The position numbers and the translations under genes were made by a program. A stretch of DNA of 64,000 bases, taken from NCBI GenBank assembly GCA_030272155.1, contig CP126196.1:3348001-3412000 (forward strand), given 5' to 3'. This stretch comes from Tetradesmus obliquus (lineage: Eukaryota; Chlorophyta; Chlorophyceae; Sphaeropleales; Scenedesmaceae). The stretch's first letter is position 1. Each line of letters opens with the position of its first letter. The notes below the pieces were generated by a model. That model was not told the DNA's origin, made no database searches, and saw nothing but the letters and a program-made list of their open reading frames with translations. Shown piece after piece: positions 37,325-49,278 of this stretch.

Positions 37325-37424
37325 TTACATTGAGTATGAGCGCGCACGCTGCATCTAGGCCTACCCCTGGTTTCCCCTGCACAAGGGTGAGGCGCGGTAC
37401 CAATGACAAGGAGTATATACTCCT
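37325..37424 (-). terminator. 3' end of the 37.6-38.8 kb gene: TGTAA and a 16-bp palindrome
   Basis: TTACA at 37325-37329 is TGTAA on minus, about 300 bp past the stop at 37631. The perfect palindrome AGGAGTATATACTCCT sits at 37409-37424 inside the presumed 3' UTR. Confidence 0.4.
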
Positions 37425-37630
37425 ATGAATACCCGCGATACCTGAGCGGCTGACAAGGATTTTGAAAAGGATGATCAAAGTCACAGGCTGAATCTTGATC
37501 TAGGCCTGCCAGGCCTGGCAGTGACAGGTGGTGCATGCCACAAAGCTGACACATGCCACACATGCAGCCGCCACTTGTGTACACAAACTCAGCACAGCTG
37601 CAAACATCGTGGCACCAGCCAAAAACACCT

Positions 37631-38446
37631 TCACTCCAAAAGAGCAATTGCCAGCTGCCAGACTACGGCAACTGTGTGTGCAAGCTCAGGTTCAGCCCGC
37701 CTGCGTGTGGCTTGCAGGAATGCCGCAAGCTGCTGCTGCTGCACCTCTGCAAGCAGCTCATGGCCCATGAAGGCAGCTATGCCCCTGCCTGCCGCCATCC
37801 GCCGCAGCTGCTGCTCTGTGAGGTGCGCTGTGCTGCGCGTGATTCACACGGGTTCTGGAAACACATGACAGAGGTACGTGCGCAGCAGCAGCCGGTGGCG
37901 GATGGGCGAGCATGGCAGCAATTGAGCAATCAGAGGGGCGTGTGCTGCAAACCGCCTCTGGCCTTCCATCCATGACCGGCTTGCAGCGGCAGCTGAAGGC
38001 AGCAACCGCCTCTGCTACTGCACACTGCACACACACTTGTACATGCATTCCCAGCCGGATGTTGCCGCAAGCGGCTGCTCAGCATCGCATTCGGTTTCAA
38101 ACACAGCAACATTCGAGCCAGCACAACATGTTCTGTATGTGCCGCTTTTCTGTGCTCAGCACAGGCTGCTAACATACACTCGCACTGTCTGCTGGGGCTT
38201 ACCTGCCACGAACAGGCTGTGCATACCTTGGTTGGCCCATGCAGGCGGGTGGGCATACGCCAGCAGGCGGGCATAACAGCCCAGCTCAATCGGGTCGCCT
38301 CAGTCGGATGTATCAAACACAAACGTGCCAGTAAGCGGTCTGCACACAATGTCGATTGTCACATGGAGGGTACTATGCTGCTGCAGCAGGCCTTGCACTG
38401 CTGGCTGCGCCTCTTGAGGGAACAACTCTGTGGGGAGACAGCTTCG

Positions 38447-38482
<36 letters not shown>

Positions 38483-38792
38483 CTGTGTGGCTGGCTAGCT
38501 GGCTGGTTGGCGGGCTGTTTTCCGCCATTGCACAGTCGGCCTGGCACCCGCCTGCAGCTTTTCTGCTGATGCTCTGATTGCTGCAGCTAAACCTGCTACT
38601 GCTGCTGCTTGTTGGCGCACTCACAGCTGGTGCCTCACTGCCGCTTTGCAGCAGCAGGGCCTGGCCTGCCAAATGGCAGCCAGAAGCAGCAGTCCTGACG
38701 CTGCCAGCTACGGCAGCCAGCCATCCGCAGGGCAGTGCATTGACGGCCCCCGGCACGGTTGCAGCAAAGCATGATGATGCCGCACAGTGCAT
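37631..38792 (-). CDS. Unrecognised small protein with two in-frame TGA codons
   Basis: Exons (reverse order): 38639-38792, 38203-38427, 37631-37944; phases join to 231 codons including the final TGA. The first exon (ATG 38792) is Ala/Ser-rich with few acidic residues, like an organelle transit peptide. Exons 2-3 look strongly coding: HVTIDIVCRPLTGTFVFDTSD, GDPIELGCYARLLAYAHPP, LLRTYLCHVFPEPV, TAHLTEQQLRRMAAGRG, HTVAVVWQLAIALLE. Two TGA codons interrupt the frame, at 38300-38302 (between TSD and GDP) and 37844-37846 (after PEPV), with sensible protein on both sides. Options are a young pseudogene, two very short introns (30-45 nt, unlike the others here), stop read-through, or selenocysteine (algae do use it). 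I do not recognise the family. The exon 1 join is tentative. Confidence 0.5.
38448..38481 (+). repeat. CTG microsatellite in an intron of the 37.6-38.8 kb gene
   Basis: Eleven pure CTG units about 20 bp upstream, on the minus strand, of the acceptor for exon 38203-38427. Confidence 0.85.
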
Positions 38793-38999
38793 TGCACCAG
38801 CTGCATCCCACTCAAAGGCTGGCTGCTGCACACCGCTGGCTGCTGCACGCCTGCAGCTGTTCCTGCTGCACGCCTGTCTTCTGCTGGCTGTTGCACGCCT
38901 GTCTTGTGCTCACTGCACTTGTGCATCCTCTGCGTGGCGCTGTGCTGCCACTCGCAGCAGCAACAGCAACCATGCACTCTGTTGGCCCGGGGCTGAAAC

Positions 39000-39992
39000 C
39001 TACGGCTTGAGCTGCGGCCTGTGCATGTACCATATTGTCAGCTGCGCTCCGCCAACCTCCTGCACCTCCAAAACCTCAAAGCCCTGGCTCTGGTACAATC
39101 CCAGCGCCTTGCTCTGCGCTGTGTAGAGAATCAGTGGCCCTCCCTGCTGCGCATCCCAGGCAGCAAGGATCGCCTGCAGCAGCTGCCTGCCGATGCCCCT
39201 GCCCTGGTATGCCGGCGTTACACCCAGGAATGACAGCTCAGCTGTTATTCCGAGGTGTGTGTGCTCCTCTGCAACTTCTGACGCGTCCGAGGTTTGCCAC
39301 ATGCGCCGCAGGCAGCTGAGGGAGGGCCACTGGCGGCCGAGCAGCAGGCCGTGTGTGGCATATGTGAGCAGGCTGGGGTAGGCTTTTAGGGGGGTGATGC
39401 TGGCTGCTCCAATGAGCTCCTGCAACACAGTGCATACACATTCACGGCCATCAGGAGCTTACTGGCACAAACACTGTGTTGCTGCTTGAGCGTTGCCTAG
39501 GCAAGCGTAAGGAAGGCGTGTGTTATGTGATTGTTATGAAATCCCTGTCTGCAACTTTATCATCCAAGCACACTCATATCCCCCCTATCCGCTGCTGCAA
39601 GGTTTGTGGCAGGTTGGCACTGCCGCCCCTGCTGCGGCAGCAGTACAAAGCTGCTGCCAGCAGCACCAGCGTACCTGTGTGGCTGCATCGACAGCACACC
39701 ACGATGGGCATCCTTTGCGGCAGAAGAACATCCGAGTGCACTTGCTGTACAGCATTTGCACGGCTGGCTTGTACTGGTGCGGCTTTACTCCTTTGTAGAT
39801 GTACTGTATCTCTGGGTCTTCTTCAAATGCAGCAGCAAACATAGCTGCAGCAGCTGCCGTGTCTGCCGCGCACGCCGGCCTGAAGTTTACGTTGTGCGGG
39901 ATTGGGGCCGCAGATGGTCGGCGGGATGATGAAAGGGCAGGTGCTGCAGCAGGGGCTGGCACCTCTGCTCCTGCTGCCGCAGCCTGTGGCAT
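39000..39992 (-). CDS. GNAT-family N-acetyltransferase
   Basis: Exons (reverse order): 39675-39992 and 39000-39419 (TAG); 245 residues. The N-terminal 35 residues are Ala/Pro/Ser-rich, possibly a transit peptide. The GNAT fold starts at NVNFRPA and AAMFAAAFEEDPEIQYIYKG (about 37-73). The acetyl-CoA pyrophosphate-binding loop is clear: LGVTPAYQGRGIGRQLL (Q-x-x-G-x-G). After it come LYTAQSKALGLYQSQGFEV (the usual A-x-x-L-Y-x-x-x-G-F end) and LTIWYMHRP. The substrate amine is unknown. The start was chosen as the first ATG giving a plausible leader; the frame is open upstream but without ATG. Confidence 0.85.
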
Positions 39993-41923
39993 AGCTGTGG
40001 CTGGTGATGCGTTGCGCGACTCGGATAGTTTTTGGTGATGAATGCGAAAAACCGTGCGCGATGGTGCGCAGCTTGATCGCGTGCAAAGTTCGTGGTTGGC
40101 GTTGCCAGGCAGTTCGCGACTCAGCTGCAACACACAGAAGCAGTGGCACCGGGCCTTATACAATTCAACACAATACTTCGTCGCGGTCCGGTTTGCTAGC
40201 ATGGTGTGGTCCGTGCCAGCCTCGCACCCTGGATGTAGAAGCACAACACAACCCTAGGGCACATGGGCCCCTGCTGCTGTAATGCACACAAGGACAAGAT
40301 GCAGTACAGCCAAGTGCAAGTAGCGTTACACACGATCAGCCGGACTCACCATGCTATCCCGCCGCACTCAGCATCAGGCGCGCTTTGCGCCAGTGCCAGT
40401 GAAGATCAAAAGCATATACTGTAGTCAATGCAGTACAGTACTGCTACTTTTGACAGAGAGTTCTGTACTTGAGACAAGCCTTCACATCGCCTTGGACAAG
40501 GCCTCAGACGTCCGATATGCTAGATTTGATCAGCCCGCCTGCAGGCCAAGCTGGCACGTATCCATTGCATGCGTGCTAACCCTCTCGGCTACGCCACTGC
40601 TGGCAGCTGCAGCCTGTCACTAACGGCCGCATAACTGTCACATGCGACCACCCTGCACACATGTCAGCAGCACAAAGCCACTGCAAGCTGTGCGCTGTGC
40701 AGAACCCTGACCCATCAAAACCATGCCAGCAGCGAGTAAGCAGCCCTCTAGCAAAACACACAGGGTACGCCACCCGGGTGTCAAAAGACCGTTGTTTTGC
40801 TTTGCACTACTAGTAGTAGGACATTTTGCTGGCTTACTCGCATGTACTCGATTGCAGACATGTTGTCTACACATCACGCGAGCACCGTTTGGCCGCCCGC
40901 ACAGCCCGCCAGGCATGGCATGCTGCATGTGTTGACACACACAACATCCTCGCAGGTGCATGCACCTGCGCAGCATGCAGCACGTGCTGTTGCAGCATGT
41001 AAGCCAGGCCGGCTGTCATCATGGGTGCCATAATCTGCCTGAGGGCACACCGGCACTCCTTGGTGCCGGCTGCTTGCTGCACACTCCTGTTTTTGCTGGT
41101 CATCAGCTCGCAATAATGCAACGTACCAACTTTTCAAGCGCACTATTCAGAGCTGAGCTGCGGTACAGCACAAATAAACTAGCAGCCAGCTTGGCCTTCA
41201 AGCTACCACCGCCTATATGTATAGCCAGGCCGGGCCTCGCTGCAGCCTCGCCGGCAGCAACAACAGCCTCTGACAACACAACCACAATGCCCAGCAGTGT
41301 GCTGCCACAGCAGATAGAGGGCAGCAGGGTCAAACCACACCGCTGCAAACCATTCACTGAATCAAATCACGTGCCAGCTGGCTGTGTGGACTGCCCTTTT
41401 GCCAGGCTGGCATACTGCACAACAACACTTTATTGGCCAACAGTCCAAAACACAGCCATTCACTATAGGATCACGCCTGACTATACTGCACATCTATCAG
41501 GGCGACAACATTTCTAGCCAGCTGCACACACCACTGGCACAGCTGTGGTTCACATGCGCTAGAAGCATCTTCCATTTGCAGCTCAACAACTGATTGTTGG
41601 TGCAGCGATATGCCGTGGTTAGTCTTTCAGCACAGCAGGCAGGCCATGCTGGAGTCCTGCATATCAGATGTGCCCACCTATGCTGCAGAGGCGCAAGCGA
41701 CATGCTGGCAGCACATAACAACTGCCATGCAGCCGCCTTTCGCAATGCTGGCATGCAACGCGGTGGCCTTGGCAAGCGCTGCTTGTCAGCACAACTTGTG
41801 ACGGCGGCTGCACAAAGCTGCTGCCTTGCCGCAAACCAGCACAACCCCACAGCTGCTTGAAGAACTGCTTAGAGCGCGCCAGCATCACTGCCATGGGATG
41901 ATGGCCAAGCTGCCTGGAAACCC
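39993..41923. other. Intergenic, 5' of GNAT and 3' of the His-rich gene
   Basis: About 1.9 kb with no supportable gene on either strand. It should contain the GNAT promoter and the His-rich gene 3' UTR. The only TGTAA (minus) I see is at 40326-40330, far from the stop at 41924. Confidence 0.5.
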
Positions 41924-43837
41924 TCACAGCTGCGCACCGCCGTCTGTGCTTGCTGGCGTAACGTACGGCGAGCCCTGCTGCTGGCTGCCAGGGATGCTGC
42001 TGCGCGCGCTGCTGCCTGTTGCGCTGCTGCCGCCGCCGCTGCTGCTGTACACATTTCTGTAGGGTCCAGCATAGTACTCCAAAGGCGCGGCATAGACCGC
42101 TGCGATGTTGCCGCTGCTGCTGCTGCTGCCGAGGCCGCCGGAGCTGCCGCAGCCTGGCTTGGAGGACATGGGATACTTCTCAAAGCCAGGATATTTTGGA
42201 AGCATCTTGTTCATGCGCCTGGCGGGGCTGCGGGAGTATCTCTTCAGCAGCGCGTGCCCTGCCAGTGCTGCTGCGGCGAGCATCGGGCACACGACAAAGA
42301 CGAGCAGCGCTACTGTGCCGCTGAGGCCCATGCCGCTGCTGCTATGGTGCTGGCCGTGCTCGTGGCCGTAGTAGCCGTGGAACATCTCGTGGTCATCATG
42401 GTCAAAGTGGTCACTGTGGTGGCTGTCATAATGATTACTGTCATAATGATGACCAGTGTGGTGCTGGTCTGGATGATGGCTGTCGTGCTGCTGATGCGCA
42501 TTATGGCCATGCTGGTGCGCTTCATCATGATGAGCATCATGAGAGCCAAACATCTCCCACGCGTCCTCGATCTCGCGCTCGTTGTCCGGCATGGGCTGCA
42601 CCTGCACCTCATCAATCAGCCACTGCTCCCGGAACTCCGGACTAAGGCTCTTGGTGTGCAGCACTGCCATTGCGTGGTCGGTCTGCTGCAGCACCCGAGC
42701 AGGGTTCAGCTCATCAGGGATCAGCAGATCCGGGTAAACCACAAGCTCGACTTCAAGAGGATTTCCGGGGATCCAATTGATGGTGCGGAGCTCTGCAATG
42801 CCCTCTGGCAGAAGCTCGTGCACAGCTGCTTTGAGGGAGGAGCCAAAGTTGTCAAGCAGGCCGTGGTTGCTGGCTGACGAGAACTGCGTGAGCAGCGCCA
42901 CATCACCCTCGTGAGGGCTGTGAGAGGTCTTAAACCACATGTGGAAGGTGTAGGACAGCCTAAACCCGCGCTCCAAAGATTCCTGGACCTGTGCGGAGTG
43001 GCTGGCAGCATCTGCGTACACGTCCGCGTGGCTGACGGTGTGTGTTGCCTCATCACTCTGCGCTGCATAGTTTAGAGGGTCCATGCCAGCTTGCTTGGCT
43101 TCATGCAGGATCTCTGCTTCTGCTGCATCCTCTTCAGTGGGAGCTAAACCAGTTTCTGGATCAATGCCATATGGCCTGTCCAGCTTATCTTCCTCAGTTT
43201 CCTTGTGCGCCTCAGACCCCCAGGAGTGGCAAGAGGTGGGCTTGCCGTCAGGGCCGATCGTCGACGGCTGCGCGGTGAGCTGCGGGGCTGCTGCTGCGTC
43301 ATGTGCGCCGTTGTGGCTGCCGCTGCCGCCAGGCGCTGCGTGGATTGGGTGGTGGTGGCCAGGGGTGTCAAAATGCGCGCCGTTGGCGGTTACTGCGGCT
43401 ACACTGCTGGCGCCTTTGATGTGCTGGTGCTGTGTAGCAGGGTGATGCTGCTGTGCGCCGCCGCTGTAGTGTGCGTGGCGGGCTGTTACCGGGTGGTGGG
43501 CTGCCTGGTGGGCTGCTGGCTCATCAGGGCAGGGCACGCCCTTGCCACAGCCTGTGTGGTGCGGCTGTGCGTGGATGTGTGCAGCTGGTATCTGCGTGGT
43601 GACTGCCGCAGCTGGCACAACGAATGCTGCTGCTGCAAGCAGTAGCACTGCCAGGGCGGTGAGCTGCGGTGCGCTGACGCGCCGGCCGCTGCGTAGCTGC
43701 GACATGCCGGGATGCTGCCAGCAGCGCTGCTGTTGCTGCTGCTGCGTGCTGCTGCAAGCCTCCATACTGCTACACATAGCTGAAGCTAGCACTGCTGCTG
43801 CGCCTGCTGTTGCTTGTGCGCCGCTGTCTGACTTCAT
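41924..43837 (-). CDS. His-rich secretory/membrane protein, unrecognised
   Basis: A single exon of 637 residues if started at ATG 43837. A 'ctctgcag' acceptor-like site lies just upstream, and ATG 43894 or 43705 are alternatives; the one at 43705 would put a classical signal peptide (LTALAVLLLAAAAFVVPAAA) at the very start. After the leader comes a His/Ala-rich region, then an acidic, conserved-looking globular part (RLSYTFHMWFKTSHSP, LEVELVVYPDLLIPDELNPA, SPEFREQWLIDEVQVQP). Next is an extreme His/Asp stretch (about 25 His in about 67 residues), immediately followed by one transmembrane helix (GTVALLVFVVCPMLAAAALAG), a basic stop-transfer segment and a Ser/Gly-rich tail. The topology suggests a type I membrane protein with an exterior His cluster fit for binding Zn, Ni or Cu; that is inference. 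Confidence 0.8.
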   Translation of the reverse strand: MKSDSGAQATAGAAAVLASAMCSSMEACSSTQQQQQQRCWQHPGMSQLRSGRRVSAPQLTALAVLLLAAAAFVVPAAAVTTQIPAAHIHAQPHHTGCGKGVPCPDEPAAHQAAHHPVTARHAHYSGGAQQHHPATQHQHIKGASSVAAVTANGAHFDTPGHHHPIHAAPGGSGSHNGAHDAAAAPQLTAQPSTIGPDGKPTSCHSWGSEAHKETEEDKLDRPYGIDPETGLAPTEEDAAEAEILHEAKQAGMDPLNYAAQSDEATHTVSHADVYADAASHSAQVQESLERGFRLSYTFHMWFKTSHSPHEGDVALLTQFSSASNHGLLDNFGSSLKAAVHELLPEGIAELRTINWIPGNPLEVELVVYPDLLIPDELNPARVLQQTDHAMAVLHTKSLSPEFREQWLIDEVQVQPMPDNEREIEDAWEMFGSHDAHHDEAHQHGHNAHQQHDSHHPDQHHTGHHYDSNHYDSHHSDHFDHDDHEMFHGYYGHEHGQHHSSSGMGLSGTVALLVFVVCPMLAAAALAGHALLKRYSRSPARRMNKMLPKYPGFEKYPMSSKPGCGSSGGLGSSSSSGNIAAVYAAPLEYYAGPYRNVYSSSGGGSSATGSSARSSIPGSQQQGSPYVTPASTDGGAQL

Positions 43838-45701
43838 GCACGGCTCCTGCAGAGACAGTATGCACACAAAATGCACACTGCAGGTCAGTAACATGTTGCA
43901 CTGAACGGTTCTACGTGTGCTGGTGTCTCCTTTTGCAGTTGTAGGCAGCCTGACACCGCTGCATCAGTAACAGCCACATTTCCACAGCAGAGTGATGTGC
44001 ACTGGTGCCTTGCTGGCACAGACAAGGCATGCAACACAGAGCCATAGCTCCTACAGACTGACCCATAAACACATATTACCACATATATTGTTCAATCGAG
44101 GTAGTTGACGATATAAGCAGCGCTGTTCCTCGCACACCTGCTCCTGAGTCTGCTCCAGTACAAAATGTCCGTTTCACACTCCAGGGCGGTGAGCAGCAAT
44201 CTGAGTCGCTAAAGCTGTTGATAAGCTTCTCTAAAAGCTTTATAGCTAGCTGTAGCAGCTGCTGTTGATTGATTGCTCGAGTTCGGCCAACAACTACCTT
44301 CTGGTGACTCTGCCGGGGTGCCGTGGGTGGTCAGAAAACAAAGCAGACCATCCAAATCAAACAGCGCGTAATAACCTACTGTAAGCGGCTGATGGCCATA
44401 TCTGTCATCGCTGCAAAGGCAGCCAACAACAGTCAAATAACTGATGTTCAAGTTCTGCTTTGATCATCACCGGAGGCTAGGGGGTTGCGCGAGAAACCCT
44501 TGACTGCAATGTTGGTGAAAACAGCTACACACGCCAAGCATTCAGGGGCGGCAGAGCGTTGAGCACCCACATGTTGCAACAGCACAGGAGCTCAGATTGG
44601 CTACAGCCTTGACACCCAAAACAATTACAGCCAGGGCAGCAAGGTCTTTCACTTCCAAGTACATTGAAAGCATAAAAATACACCAAAACAATCAATCTGT
44701 AGTATGTTACATCATAAATGCGTAGGAGCCAGCGCACTAGCACCAAGCTGCTCAGCTTCTTGTGCAGACAGTTGCAGGAAGCACACTCTGCAAAAGCTTC
44801 CTGTCAAACACGCCTGACGTGATCTGCAGACTCAAGTGTCAGGCGCCTCATGTCTATTGCAACAAAAAACCTAATTAAAAACCAAATTCCACACAGGTGC
44901 ACCACGTGGACAAACTGCTGAAAGGCAATTACAGGATGCACCTGGATATCAATGTGCATCCTGTTCTGGCCATGCTTAAACGTTCAAACCTCACACCAGG
45001 TACATACAACATGTACACAACACGTCATGAAGCATGGCGCCTCACATCAGGTGCTGCCTGCAGCTGACGCAGCCGCAAATGTGCAGCCAGGTCAGAGCCA
45101 GCACATCCAACAACACAAAAGAAGCACGCTGACAACGCCAGCTCAGCAGAGCTGGCACAATCAAAAGGCCTCTTCAAGGTCGACCACACTGTTCGATGCT
45201 AAACAAAAAGAACAAATAAGCCATGCTGCCCATGTCCAGCACTCCATCCTTTCCAGTTTACACAGGCTAATATCAGTTCGCACAGGCATATACCAATCTG
45301 CAGTGGCGTATATGTGCTGCCTTGTGGCAGATTGCACATGCATACACCAGTTTGCAGCGGCACATGCATGTGATCTGCACACCAGCACAACATCATGCAC
45401 TGCTGCCACCAGCACCAACAGCACGAACTGCAAATGTGCAGTAGGCTGCAACAGCTGTTAACTACAGCATTATATGCCGCTTTTCCACCTTCTTCAGCCC
45501 AGGAATCTTCAAGTTGCACCCCTGCCCCTGCTGCACCACACGCAGCACACAATAACACACAACAGTATGAAGCAAACCTGTCACATCCGTAAATGCCAAG
45601 CGTAACATGCCCGCTCACACCCGGAAAATACGTGCAGGGGTGACTGAACCACAACACAGCAAGACCGACTTTGTTGCTGCCAACACTGCAGCCACGACAC
45701 C
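43838..45701. other. Intergenic
   Basis: This holds the promoter side of the His-rich gene and the 3' UTR of the RAP-domain gene. TTACA at 44929-44933 (TGTAA on minus), about 770 bp past the RAP-gene stop, is a plausible poly(A) signal. No further gene seen. Confidence 0.5.
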
Positions 45702-48700
45702 TCACTCATCCTCCTTTTGCGGCGCCTCTGCCGGCGCTGCTGCAGCCGCAACAGGCATGCCGCTGGCCACGCCAGCGTCACCGCTGGACAAGCTCCCGCC
45801 AAAGTTCTCACCAAAGTTCTCACCAGACTTCACACCCAAGTTCACACCACTGCCACCCTCCAGCAGCCACAGCTTTGCCTGTAAATGATCCACCTCAGCA
45901 TCTAGAAAGCCATCCAGCAGCAGCCACTGCTGCCAGCTGACTGTGACCACCCAGTAGCCGCGAGCAGCCAACGCCCTGGCCCTGAACATGAGATCACCTG
46001 TGCTTGCAGCTCGCAGGCACTCCTGCAAGCGGCTGCCGCCACTGCTGCTGGTAGAAGGTTGTGCTGCATGAGTTGACGCCTCCAGACCCTGCTGCTGCTG
46101 CTCCAGAGGTTCATCTGAATCATCCAGCAGCAGCACCGCCACCGGAATGCCCTGAACCCTGGCCGCCACATCCACCACCAACCAGCCATCAGCAGTCGCT
46201 GACTGCAGCTGCAGCGCATCAAGGCCTGGCAGCTGCTGCAGTGCTGTTGCAACAGCAGCCAGCCGCCGGCCCACCCCTGGTGCTGCAGTCTGCAGCTGCT
46301 GCCATGCAGCACATGTTTCCTGCAGCTGCTCTGCAGACAGCACGCCTTCAAGCCCTGCTGCCTCAGCACTGCTGCTGCCTGCTGGTGCTGCTGTTGAGGA
46401 GCGACTAGTAGCAGGCTGCGCTGGCAGTGCCGCACTGCCGCCTGCAGCTGGCGGCTGCTGCTGCTGCTGTAGCTGCATCTGCTGCCTGTCTGACAGCCAC
46501 ACATGCAGCTGGAACAGACGCGCTGCAAGACCTGATTGCCGCTGCTGCTGCTGCTGCTGCTGCTGCAGGCAGTTTGGCCCGGCAGCCGCAGCTGCTTGTA
46601 GAGCAGCCATGCCGGCTGCTGCAAGCTCCCTAGCAGGCTGCAGCAGCTGCGGCACGTCCATTTCTGCCACGCACCAAGCCAGCAGCAGCAGATCTTCCGC
46701 CCCCAGCTGCTGCTGCTGCAGCCCCTTCTGCTGCCCCTTCTTTACGTGCTGCTGCTGTCCAGTGGATGCTGCCAGTTGCTGTGCAGCAATGCTGACCGTG
46801 TGCCCCAGCAGCTGATCCACCCTGCAATTCAGGGCAGCAGCACAGCAGCAGATCTGCACTAGATGCTGCGGTGTGATTTTCTCCAGCCTGGATCGCCTCC
46901 GCTGCTGCTGCTGCTGCTGCTGCTCTGGTGATTTATGATCAACCGTGTCTTGAGCAGCAGCAGCAGCAGCTGCTGCTGCTGCTGCTGCTGGTGCAGCTGG
47001 TGCTGCCAGCAGGATGTCTGCTGCTACTGCTTCAAAGAACCGAGGCTGAGCCACCCCTAGCTGCAGTGCTGCTGCTGCCGCTGCAGCCACATGCTCTCCC
47101 TTCCAGCCACTAAGGAAGCTTGCAGCATCAGCTGCAGCACCAGCTGCTGCAGGAGATTGGTTCCACTGACTACGCATGTCTGGATCGTCTGCTGCTGCTG
47201 CTGCTGGCGCTGCATCTGCTGGCATTTGTGGCGTCATCAGCTCCTTGAACAACCCTCGTGCAAAGTCTTTTGCTAGTGGGCGTTCCAGCGACAGCAGCAG
47301 TACCGATTGTACTGCCTGATCACCTGCCAGCTCTGCTACAGCCTCCAAGCTACTGGCCACCTGTTTGGCTGTAGCACGGCCCAGCCTTGGCAGCAGCCCG
47401 TCTAGCAGTAGCTGCTGCAGCAGCTGCTGCACCTGCTGCTGCGGGCCCCACACACCAAACTCGCTCTGCTTAGCCGCCTTGCTCCTCTTCTTTGACTGAG
47501 GAGTACTAGCTGCTGCTGCTGCTGTTGCTGCTGCTTGTGCTGGGCGTTCTATATTGCTCGAGGTAGTTGGCCGCAGCCGGCTGAGCTCTGCTGCTGCTGC
47601 CAGGCTGGCAACAAGTGAAGCGGCTGCTGCATTATCCTTCATCACAGCTAGCGCTTCCTCATCTGCTGCTGCAGCAAGCAGCTGCTGCAGCTGAGCAGGC
47701 TCAGGGGGTAGCTGCAGCACTGCATGTAGCTGCAGCAGCCGCTGAGCCAGCAGCAGTGAGTCAGGCTTCCCTGGCTGCAGGCCTGAGGGTTCAGGGTTTG
47801 ACCGCTGGTCAACAGGCACGCCAGCAGTGCTGCTTGGATGCTGGCTGGTTGTACGCTGGCGCTGCTTTACACTGCTGCTGCTGCTGCTGTTTGGATGGTG
47901 CTGTGATGCTGCTTGTGCTGTGTCGCCAAGCAGCTTGGCTGTGCATTGCTGTAGCACCTGCTGCAGCAGCTCCCTGCTACAGCCGCTGAACACCTTTGGC
48001 AATGCACGGCCAGCAGCCGCCATTGCTGTCACCACAGCAGCAGCATCTGCTGCAGAAGCTGACGCAGCAGCAGCAGCAAACAGCCGCAGGCAGCTGCCTG
48101 ACAACTGGCTGTCTTTGTGCTGCAGCTGCGCAGTAGCCCACACAACAGTAGCTGCAGCTGATGCTTGCTGAGCACTGCTGTCCTCCTGCCGCTGCCGCTG
48201 CTGCCGCTGCTGCTGCTGCTGCACACCCTGCAGCTGCACAGCCATTGCACTGATCAGCTGGCAGCACTGGCGAACCTGCTTCTCAACTGCCTTAGGATCT
48301 CCAACCGCCTCGACCTGCTGCTGCTGCTGCTGTTTGGGCGCCTTGCTGTTGCTGCTGCTGCTCTGTGCTGGCTCCGTCCCTGCTGGCTGCTGCTGCTGCT
48401 GCAGCTCCACAAGGTGCCGCAGGGCTGCTGCGATGCATGAGAGGTCTGCAGCAGCTGCTGCTGCCGGTGACTCCAGCAGCTGCAGAAGTGCAGGCACAGA
48501 TGCTGCACGGCTGATGGCTGTCTCAAACAGCCAGCCGGGGACCTGCAGGAATAAATAGCAGCAGCAGCAGCAGCAGCAGCACCCAACAGGCTCAGGAGAA
48601 GCAGCAGCAGCAGAGCAGATCAGTCAATGCTCAGCCTGTGGCCAGCTTCGTACTGCAGTATGTCAGCAATGTGCTGTGGGGTGAGGTACTGAAATCAGCC

Positions 48701-49016
48701 GATTGATCCATATGCATGTGCAAGCGTGCAACGACATGGTGCGTTGAACACAAGGAGATGTGGCTCTCACCTGGCTTCCCAGCAGGGCCAGCAGCGACTG
48801 CAGCTGGCTGTCTGGCAAGGTCATGCCAGCAGCCTGATAAGACCACACCACCTGATATGCAGCAGTGGCAGCACACACCCCTGTATCCGCCGCTGCTGCT
48901 GCTGCACTGCTGCTGCTGTCTGCTGCAGCCTGCTGCTGCTGCTGAAGCCTCTGCACAACCTCATCGCTGCACCTGATCAATACCGACCGCCAGTAGTCTG
49001 GCTCCTTAACATCCGC

Positions 49017-49049
<33 letters not shown>

Positions 49050-49243
49050 TGCTGCTGCCAGCAGCGACCCCAAAGCCTGCAGCACAGTAGTGCTGCTGCT
49101 GCAGGCCACAGGTACAGCTTGCAGTGCCCGCATGAAGCCAGCAACATATGCTTTGGCGAGACTCATCCCAGGCTGCAGATACTGCAGCTGTGCTGCTGCC
49201 CAAAGCACTGTGCAGCAGGTGCGAGCCACTTCATCAAGTGACA

Positions 49244-49278
<35 letters not shown>

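Noticed and set aside
37841-37890. A 45-nt intron (GTACCT..CGCAG) to remove the second TGA of the 37.6-38.8 kb gene
   Set aside because: Phase would fit, but the bases read as good protein (YLCHVFPEPV) and all other clear introns here are much longer. Kept only as an alternative.
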